From the NCBI RefSeq assembly GCF_030944405.1, contig NZ_CP132339.1, positions 310,001 to 374,000 of the forward strand: a DNA stretch of 64,000 nucleotides. Reading direction: 5' to 3'. The position numbers were made by a program, and so were the translations under genes. Below the pieces are notes generated by a model that had not been told where the DNA came from, ran no database searches, and was given only the letters and a program-made list of their open reading frames with translations. Shown in pieces: positions 55,866 through 64,000 of this stretch. The DNA comes from Janthinobacterium sp. J1-1 (GTDB taxonomy: Bacteria; Pseudomonadota; Gammaproteobacteria; Burkholderiales; Burkholderiaceae_D). Numbering within the stretch: the first letter of the stretch is position 1; the number at the start of each line of letters is the position of its first letter.

Positions 55866-55995
55866 ATGACGGGCTGCTAACACAAGCGCAAGCGGCGCGG
55901 CAAGCCGCTTTGCCATATGTTGGTGCAAATCGCCGCGAAGTGTCGGTAAAGCGTCTGTTTCATGCTGCAATTGCCCTGCAGCGGTGCGCCAACGT

Positions 55996-56025
55996 TTGAC
56001 TCTGTAGAACAAAGCCAACTATAAT
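55996..56025 (+). promoter_or_regulatory. sigma-70 promoter of the atp operon
   Basis: TTGACT (55996-56001) and a consensus TATAAT (56020-56025) are 18 bases apart, 55 bases before the atpI start. Confidence 0.65.
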
Positions 56026-56079
56026 CCCGTGTCTTTGCGTGTGTAGATTTTTCCGGGAACTTGGTAATTGAGTGATTCG

Positions 56080-56436
56080 ATGCAAAACATTGCCAAGCCG
56101 GTCTACAAAGTAGTTGCCTTGCAGCTAGCAATCGTGATCAGCTTCGCTACTGTGACCCTGTTTTTTGGTGGCAGTAACAGGGGCTGGTCCGCCGCAGTTG
56201 GCGGTGCAATCGCCGTCATTGGCAGCATGGCGTATGCCATGCTGGTCGTTCGCGGCTCCAGCGACGCCAAAAAGGCTTTTCGTGCGCACGTGCGCGCGGA
56301 AGCGGTGAAAATATTTATCACAGCGGTGCTGTTTATATTGGCACTGGTGTTGTTTCAGTCGGCCGCCTGGTTATGGCTGATCTTGGGTTTCGCGGTGGCA
56401 ACCTTAGCATACTGGTTTTCATTGCTCGCTGTTTAA
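56080..56436 (+). CDS. atpI: ATP synthase subunit I (AtpI)
   Basis: A 118-residue protein with four predicted membrane helices, first gene of the atp operon. AtpI helps assemble the c-ring and may aid Mg uptake. The ATG at 56080 (MQNIAKPVYKVVALQLAIV) is preferred over a TTG four codons upstream. It is poorly conserved in general; position and hydropathy support the call. Confidence 0.85.
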   Translation: MQNIAKPVYKVVALQLAIVISFATVTLFFGGSNRGWSAAVGGAIAVIGSMAYAMLVVRGSSDAKKAFRAHVRAEAVKIFITAVLFILALVLFQSAAWLWLILGFAVATLAYWFSLLAV

Positions 56437-56466
56437 TCATTGGTTTTAGGGCCTGTTGTGCTCTGA

Positions 56467-57638
<1,172 letters not shown>

Positions 57639-57681
57639 TTCGCTCCAACCCTAGGAGAAACTTTTAGTTAGGAGCAAAGGT

Positions 57682-58152
57682 ATGGACATCAATATGTCGC
57701 TCATCGGCCAGATGATCACCTTCGCGGTGTTGGTCTGGTTCTCGATGAAGTTCGTATTTCCAGCGCTGAACACAGCGCTGGATGAGCGTGCCAAACGAAT
57801 CGCGGATGGATTGGCTGCGGCCGATCAAGGTCAGGCTTCGATGGCTGTCGCTGAAAAGCGTGCGCAAGAAGCATTGAATGGTGCACGTGAAGAAGCGTCG
57901 CAACGCGTTGCGGACGCTGAAAAGCGTGCCCAGCTGGTTGCTGAAGAGATCAAGCAAAATGCCCAGGCTGAAGCGGCGCGTATCATCGCGCAAGCCCAGT
58001 CCGACGCCGAGCAGCAACTGTCGAAAGCACGCGAACAATTGCGCGCTCAGGTGGCTGACCTGGCGATCAAAGGTGCCGAGCAGATCCTGAAGCGTGAAGT
58101 CAACGCTACGGCTCACGCCGAAATGTTGCAGCGTCTTGCTGTCGAGCTGTAA
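57682..58152 (+). CDS. atpF: F1Fo ATP synthase subunit b
   Basis: A 156-residue stator subunit: one N-terminal membrane helix ([20 protein letters not shown]) then a long charged coiled coil rich in Ala, Glu, Lys and Gln, ending in [12 protein letters not shown]. It connects subunit a to delta/alpha. The gene ends 2 bases before atpH. Confidence 0.97.
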   Translation: MDINMSLIGQMITFAVLVWFSMKFVFPALNTALDERAKRIADGLAAADQGQASMAVAEKRAQEALNGAREEASQRVADAEKRAQLVAEEIKQNAQAEAARIIAQAQSDAEQQLSKAREQLRAQVADLAIKGAEQILKREVNATAHAEMLQRLAVEL

Positions 58153-58154
58153 TC

Positions 58155-58700
58155 ATGGCAGAACTCGCAACCGTCGCCCGTCCCTACGCGGAAGCTTTGT
58201 TCCGCGTAGCCCAAGCAGGTAAGGAGTCAAGCAACCTCGCGGCGTGGTCCGAACTGGTGTCCGAATTGGCCCAGGTCGGTAGCCACCCCGAGGTACAGGC
58301 GTACGCGCGCAATCCGAAAGTTTCGGAGAGCGACGTCGCCGCCACCATCCTGTCGTTGTTGAAATCGCCGCTCAACGAAGAAGTCAAAAACTTCGTTACC
58401 CTGTTGATCGAAAATGGCCGCATCAGCCTGCTGCCGGAAATCGGCGCGCAATTCCATGCCTTGAAAAATGGCCTGGAAGGTGCGGCTGACGCCGAGATCA
58501 CGAGCGCTTTCGATCTGAGCGAAGGCCAAACGGCCGAGCTGGTCGCAACGCTGGAAAAGAAATTCAGTCGTAAGCTCAACCCTGCCGTCACAGTGGATCC
58601 ATCGCTGCTCGGCGGCGTGCGCGTGGTTGTTGGCGACCAGGTGCTCGACACCTCGGTGCGCGCCAAACTGCAGCAATTGCACGCCGCACTGGTGTCGTAA
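58155..58700 (+). CDS. atpH: F1Fo ATP synthase subunit delta
   Basis: A 181-residue subunit delta that joins the peripheral stalk to the top of F1. Family features: N-terminal [14 protein letters not shown] and C-terminal [26 protein letters not shown]. Length is normal. Confidence 0.97.
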   Translation: MAELATVARPYAEALFRVAQAGKESSNLAAWSELVSELAQVGSHPEVQAYARNPKVSESDVAATILSLLKSPLNEEVKNFVTLLIENGRISLLPEIGAQFHALKNGLEGAADAEITSAFDLSEGQTAELVATLEKKFSRKLNPAVTVDPSLLGGVRVVVGDQVLDTSVRAKLQQLHAALVS

Positions 58701-58778
58701 GACACGCGCTTCGGCAGGCCAGCTTAGACAGACCCTTACCCCTCGCGCAAGCTGAGAGAAACACTTTTAGGAGTTAGT

Positions 58779-60320
58779 ATGCAACTCAACCCATCTGAAA
58801 TCAGCGAGTTGATCAAGAGCCGGATCCAAGGTCTTGATGGCGGCGCTGAAGTGCGTAACCAAGGCACGGTTATTTCCGTTGCCGACGGTATCTGCCGCAT
58901 CCACGGCCTGTCGGACGTGATGCAAGGCGAGATGCTGGAATTCCCGGGCAACACCTTCGGCCTGGCGATGAACCTGGAGCGCGACTCCGTCGGTTCCGTG
59001 ATTCTGGGTGCTTACGAGCACATCTCCGAAGGCGACACGGTGAAATGCACCGGCCGCATTCTGGAAGTGCCGGTCGGTCCTGAACTGCTGGGCCGCGTGG
59101 TCAACGCGCTGGGCCAGCCGATCGACGGCAAAGGCGCCATCGAGACCAAGCTGACGGCCGCGATTGAAAAAATCGCCCCGGGCGTGATCGCCCGTGAATC
59201 CGTTTCGCAACCGATGCAAACCGGCCTGAAGTCGATCGATGCGATGGTTCCAGTTGGCCGCGGCCAGCGCGAACTGATCATCGGCGACCGTCAGACCGGT
59301 AAGTCCGCCGTGGCGATTGATGCGATCATCAATCAAAAAGGCCAGGGCATGAAATGTATCTACGTCGCGATTGGCCAGAAGGCCTCGTCGATCAAGAACA
59401 TCGTGCGCTCGCTGGAACAGCACGGCGCGATGGAATACACCATCGTGGTCGCCGCTTCCGCTTCGGAATCGGCCGCCATGCAATACATCTCGCCGTACTC
59501 CGGTTGCGCCATGGGCGAATACTTCCGTGACCGCGGTGAAGATGCACTGATCGTCTACGATGATCTGTCGAAACAAGCTGTTGCTTACCGTCAGATCTCG
59601 CTGCTGCTGCGCCGTCCACCAGGTCGCGAAGCGTACCCAGGCGACGTGTTCTACCTGCACAGCCGCCTGCTGGAACGCGCAGCCCGCGTGAACGCCGACT
59701 ACGTCGAGAAGTTCACCGACGGTGCCGTCAAAGGCAAGACCGGTTCGCTGACGGCACTGCCGATCATCGAAACCCAGGCGGGTGACGTGTCGGCCTTCGT
59801 GCCAACCAACGTGATTTCGATTACCGACGGCCAGATCTTCCTGGAAACGTCGTTGTTCAACGCAGGTATCCGTCCTGCGATTAACGCCGGTATTTCCGTA
59901 TCGCGCGTCGGTGGCGCCGCCCAGACCAAGGTCATCAAAAACCTGTCCGGCGGTATCCGTACCGACCTGGCGCAGTACCGTGAGCTGGCCGCGTTTGCGC
60001 AGTTCGCCTCGGACCTGGACGAATCGACCCGCAAGCAGCTGGACCGTGGTGCGCGCGTGACGGAATTGCTCAAGCAAGCCCAGTACTCGCCACTGTCGAT
60101 CTCGCTGATGGCCGTCTCGCTGTTCTCGGTGAACAAGGGCTTCATGGACGACGTGCCAGTCAAGCAAGTGCTGTCGTTCGAAGCAGGCGTCCACGCTTAC
60201 ATGAAAACCAAGCAAGCTGCTCTGCTGGCCAAGATCGAAGAAACCAAGCAACTCGACAAAGACAGCGAAGCAACTCTGTCGGCGGCCATTGCTGATTTCA
60301 AGAAATCCGGCGCATATTAA
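58779..60320 (+). CDS. atpA: F1Fo ATP synthase subunit alpha
   Basis: A 513-residue subunit alpha. Walker A is GDRQTGKS (residues 169-176), with [15 protein letters not shown] before it, [20 protein letters not shown] in the middle, and the conserved Arg finger in [13 protein letters not shown]. It forms the non-catalytic sites of F1 with beta. Confidence 0.99.
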   Translation: MQLNPSEISELIKSRIQGLDGGAEVRNQGTVISVADGICRIHGLSDVMQGEMLEFPGNTFGLAMNLERDSVGSVILGAYEHISEGDTVKCTGRILEVPVGPELLGRVVNALGQPIDGKGAIETKLTAAIEKIAPGVIARESVSQPMQTGLKSIDAMVPVGRGQRELIIGDRQTGKSAVAIDAIINQKGQGMKCIYVAIGQKASSIKNIVRSLEQHGAMEYTIVVAASASESAAMQYISPYSGCAMGEYFRDRGEDALIVYDDLSKQAVAYRQISLLLRRPPGREAYPGDVFYLHSRLLERAARVNADYVEKFTDGAVKGKTGSLTALPIIETQAGDVSAFVPTNVISITDGQIFLETSLFNAGIRPAINAGISVSRVGGAAQTKVIKNLSGGIRTDLAQYRELAAFAQFASDLDESTRKQLDRGARVTELLKQAQYSPLSISLMAVSLFSVNKGFMDDVPVKQVLSFEAGVHAYMKTKQAALLAKIEETKQLDKDSEATLSAAIADFKKSGAY

Positions 60321-60327
60321 GCGGCCA

Positions 60328-60357
60328 GGCGGCGCCCACCTCGAGTGAGGCGCCGCC
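60328..60357 (+). other. intercistronic hairpin between atpA and atpG
   Basis: A 9-bp GC-only stem (GGCGGCGCC / GGCGCCGCC) with a 12-base loop. No T-run. It may set relative expression or mRNA stability of the alpha and gamma genes. Confidence 0.6.
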
Positions 60358-60382
60358 CTACGCGCAGAAGGAGTAAGGACTC

Positions 60383-61258
60383 ATGGCATCAAGCAAAGAG
60401 ATACGTGGCAAGATCAAAAGCGTAGAGAATACGAAGAAGATCACCAAGGCGATGGAAATGGTCGCCGCGTCCAAAATGCGCAAGGCGCAAGACCGGATGC
60501 GGGCCGCTCGTCCCTACAGTGACAAGATTCGTAATATCGCCGCCAATCTGGCGAATGCCAATCCGGAATACACGCACCCGTTCCTGGCGGCAGCGCAAGG
60601 CACGGAAGCCAAGGCAGTGGGTTTCATCGTCGTCACGACCGACAAGGGTCTGTGCGGCGGCATGAACACCAATATCTTGCGCCAGGTGACGAGCAAGTCG
60701 CGCGAGCTGGAAACAGCCGGCAACAAGATTGAAGCAGTCGCTATCGGTAACAAGGGGTTGGGTTTTTTGAATCGCATCGGCGTCAAGATCGTCGCCTCTG
60801 CCATTCAGACTGGTGATACGCCACATCTGGATAAATTGATCGGACCTGTCAAGGTCATGCTCGAAGAGTTCCAGGCTGGCAAGCTCGACGCAGTGTACCT
60901 GTGCTACACCAAATTCATCAACACGATGAAGCAGGAACCAGTGGTCGAACAGCTGCTGCCATTGACGGCCGACAAAATGGTCGCCGACAAGAGCGCACAC
61001 TCGTGGGATTACATCTACGAGCCGGATGCACAAAGCATCATCGACGAATTGCTGGAGCGCTATGTAGAAGCGCTGGTGTACCAGGCAGTCGCGGAGAATC
61101 TGGCGTCCGAGCAATCGGCACGGATGGTCGCGATGAAAGCTGCAAGCGACAACGCAGGTAGTGTGATCGGCGAACTGAAGCTCGTCTACAACAAGACCCG
61201 CCAAGCTGCGATTACCAAAGAACTCTCCGAAATCGTCGCCGGTGCGGCAGCGGTTTAA
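60383..61258 (+). CDS. atpG: F1Fo ATP synthase subunit gamma
   Basis: A 291-residue central-stalk subunit. The N-terminal helix ([26 protein letters not shown]) and C-terminal helix ([19 protein letters not shown] and [15 protein letters not shown]) form the rotating coiled coil; [14 protein letters not shown] is the usual central motif. Confidence 0.98.
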   Translation: MASSKEIRGKIKSVENTKKITKAMEMVAASKMRKAQDRMRAARPYSDKIRNIAANLANANPEYTHPFLAAAQGTEAKAVGFIVVTTDKGLCGGMNTNILRQVTSKSRELETAGNKIEAVAIGNKGLGFLNRIGVKIVASAIQTGDTPHLDKLIGPVKVMLEEFQAGKLDAVYLCYTKFINTMKQEPVVEQLLPLTADKMVADKSAHSWDYIYEPDAQSIIDELLERYVEALVYQAVAENLASEQSARMVAMKAASDNAGSVIGELKLVYNKTRQAAITKELSEIVAGAAAV

Positions 61259-62689
<1,431 letters not shown>

Positions 62690-62704
62690 GTTAAGTCTGG
62701 GCCT

Positions 62705-62730
62705 AACCCCGCCCCTCACGAGGCGGGGTT
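62705..62730 (+). other. hairpin between atpD and atpC
   Basis: A 9-bp stem (AACCCCGCC / GGCGGGGTT) with an 8-base loop, followed only by CTTC. It resembles a weak terminator or attenuator that would lower epsilon synthesis against beta, as 1:3 stoichiometry needs. Confidence 0.6.
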
Positions 62731-62751
62731 CTTCAACCCGATAGGACACAC

Positions 62752-63171
62752 ATGGCACACACAATTCACGTTGACGTGGTTTCCGCTGAAGAATTGATTT
62801 TTTCAGGTGAAGCAGAATTCGTCGCGTTGCCGGGTGAACAAGGCGAGCTGGGCATCTACCCACGCCACACGCCCTTGATTACCCGCATCCGTCCGGGCGC
62901 GGTCCGCATCAAGGTAGTCGGCCAGGCTGAAGAAGAGTTCGTCTTCGTCGCCGGCGGCTTGCTGGAAGTGCAGCCTGACACCGTGACCGTCCTGGCCGAT
63001 ACCGCGATCCGCGGTCACGACCTCGACGAAGCGAAAGCGCTGGAAGCGAAGAAGCTGGCGGAAGAAAACATCCACAACAAGGATTCGGGCATCGACTACG
63101 CGCAAGCGCAAGCCGAGCTGGCCAGCGCGATTGCGCAACTGGCCGCGATCCAGAAGCTGCGCAAGCATTAA
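62752..63171 (+). CDS. atpC: F1Fo ATP synthase subunit epsilon
   Basis: A 139-residue epsilon subunit: N-terminal beta sandwich ([36 protein letters not shown]) and a C-terminal helical hairpin that can inhibit ATP hydrolysis. It ends the operon and is followed by a strong terminator. Confidence 0.97.
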   Translation: MAHTIHVDVVSAEELIFSGEAEFVALPGEQGELGIYPRHTPLITRIRPGAVRIKVVGQAEEEFVFVAGGLLEVQPDTVTVLADTAIRGHDLDEAKALEAKKLAEENIHNKDSGIDYAQAQAELASAIAQLAAIQKLRKH

Positions 63172-63184
63172 TTGCCGCGCATGC

Positions 63185-63216
63185 AAAAAAAGCAGCCTTC
63201 GGGCTGCTTTTTTTTT
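63185..63216 (+). terminator. Rho-independent terminator of the atp operon
   Basis: Stem AGCAGCC / GGCTGCT with a TTCG tetraloop and about nine T after it; a run of A before it lengthens the stem. Confidence 0.95.
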
Positions 63217-63233
63217 GCTGGCGGAGGTGGTGG

Positions 63234-63323
63234 TGTCGGGTTACGCGCTGCGCGCTAACCCGACCTACGATATCCGCCGGCACGCCGGGTAGGCCGGATT
63301 AGGCCGAAGGCCGTAATCCGACA
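63234..63323. repeat. REP-like palindrome pair (BIME-type)
   Basis: Two related units in opposite orientation. The plus-strand unit (63234-63269) reads TGTCGGGTTACG, palindromic centre, TAACCCGACCTACG. The minus-strand unit (63289-63323) reads, on that strand, TGTCGGATTACG, centre, TAATCCGGCCTAC. The spacer is 19 bases. Head-to-head pairs of this kind are typical bacterial interspersed mosaic elements. It lies between the atp terminator and the convergent lipoprotein gene. Confidence 0.7.
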
Positions 63324-63346
63324 ACATGGTTGACGCGGCTGGTAAC

Positions 63347-63901
63347 TTAACTGCACATGCCATACGCCTTGCGCTCATCAAAATAGCGATAGGTAAACGT
63401 GCGCACCGGATAGCGCTTGCCGGCCACCAGCATGTCCGGCATGTTCAAGTCAAACCGCTGCGGCAGCTGGCGCGGCAGCTGCAGGCGCAAGCGCCATTGG
63501 GTGGCCTTGCTGTTGCCCACCGCCGAGAACATGATGGGCAGCTGCTCGATCACGTCGACGATTTCCGCCTTCTGGTCCAGGCCGCGCTGGTAGATGGTGG
63601 TCACCCTGGCATTTGCAAACGGCGGCTTTTTCGGTTCTTCCAGCAAGAACGACAGCCGCGTAAAACTGGCCTGCGTGCCGACCGGCAAAGTAAAAATCAG
63701 CGCCAGTTCCGTGCCGCCATCCTTGAGCGTGGTGGGGGGCGTGGCATACACGGTGATACCGCGCGGCAGCTCGAAGCGCGAGCCTTCGGTCCACGTCTTG
63801 CAATCGGGCGTGGTGGCCTGGTACAGGCTGGGCGCCGTATAGTCGTCGCACGCGGACAGCAGCAGCAGGAGTGGCAGGGCAAGCAGGGCGGAACGGCGCA
63901 T
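63347..63901 (-). CDS. lipoprotein of unknown function
   Basis: A 184-residue exported lipoprotein. The N-terminus (MRRSALLALPLLLLLSAC) ends in a lipobox, so the mature protein starts at Cys18. The rest is predicted mostly beta with few Cys, ending KAYGMCS. No family was recognised. It is convergent with the atp operon and separated from it by the REP-like pair. Upstream of its start only the last bases of the window are left. Confidence 0.75.
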   Translation of the reverse strand: MRRSALLALPLLLLLSACDDYTAPSLYQATTPDCKTWTEGSRFELPRGITVYATPPTTLKDGGTELALIFTLPVGTQASFTRLSFLLEEPKKPPFANARVTTIYQRGLDQKAEIVDVIEQLPIMFSAVGNSKATQWRLRLQLPRQLPQRFDLNMPDMLVAGKRYPVRTFTYRYFDERKAYGMCS

Positions 63902-64000
63902 GGGCGTGATCGGTAAGAAGTGAGCCGACAGTGTAAGCGATCGCCAGGCAATCAGCCAGCGATGGCCTGGCCGGGCGGGGCGCGGCGCGCCGTGTGCAGC

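Noticed and set aside
63952..64000. Possible C-terminal end of a further minus-strand gene (last codons before a TGA at 63952-63954)
   Set aside because: Only about 15 codons are inside the window, too few to support a call.

Overview
The window looks like part of a chromosome from a GC-rich betaproteobacterium of the Oxalobacteraceae (Janthinobacterium / Duganella / Massilia type). This is inferred from gene content and order (mnmG-rsmG-parA-parB-atpIBEFHAGDC, rsmD-coaD-ferredoxin, livGFKHM, Lrp-controlled putA), codon use and the type of intergenic palindromes; no database was searched. No tRNA, rRNA, CRISPR array, prophage or intact insertion sequence was seen.

Layout. 1-8.6 kb: end of a type VI secretion (T6SS) cluster, with the tssF end, tssG, a lipase effector (Tle4-like) between two near-identical Tli4-type immunity genes, and vgrG. 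8.7-22.9 kb: accessory and regulatory genes, including a chemoreceptor, two AraC regulators, a PPOX flavoprotein, a QseBC-like two-component pair, a MipA/OmpV porin-like protein, azlCD with a divergent Lrp regulator, a cytochrome P450, an unusual nitrilase-fold protein with a small partner ORF, and a MarR-GNAT fusion with its operator. 22.9-30.9 kb: glmS, an Lrp regulator, glmU, a DUF6279 lipoprotein, rsmD, coaD, a ferredoxin and a chalcone-isomerase-like protein. 31-42 kb: a LysR regulator, a chemoreceptor with an unusual domain order, an Lrp regulator divergent from putA, mtnN and a GMC oxidoreductase. 42-47 kb: a branched-chain amino-acid-type ABC importer. 47-51 kb: 3-hydroxybutyrate oligomer hydrolase, an EAL protein and an iron alcohol dehydrogenase. 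51.3-63.2 kb: mnmG, rsmG, parAB and the whole F1Fo ATP synthase operon. The window ends with a REP-like palindrome pair and a lipoprotein.

The most striking content is non-coding and points to replication-origin and segregation functions. (i) The 1.3-kb gap at 39.0-40.3 kb holds three tandem modules. Each has a run of DnaA-trio triplets, a 13-14-base spacer, a perfect DnaA box, and, exactly 140-141 bases on, an inverted pair of DnaA boxes. This is the architecture of a bacterial origin unwinding element, in triplicate, and not beside dnaA. (ii) The 617-base gap at 25.4-26.0 kb holds about six copies of a 45-base motif ending in DnaA boxes, mostly 118-126 bases apart. (iii) Two perfect and three near-perfect parS-like sites lie at 46.3-51.2 kb, close to parAB. 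(iv) Exactly 18 tandem copies of an AT-rich 9-mer lie between rsmG and parA. Together they suggest an origin-proximal domain whose DNA sites work with the ParAB proteins encoded here and with DnaA encoded elsewhere.

A second theme is toxin-immunity evolution in the T6SS region. The two immunity genes share nearly identical ends around a strongly diverged core, and a 16-codon ORF in front of the first copy looks like the remnant of a deleted effector.
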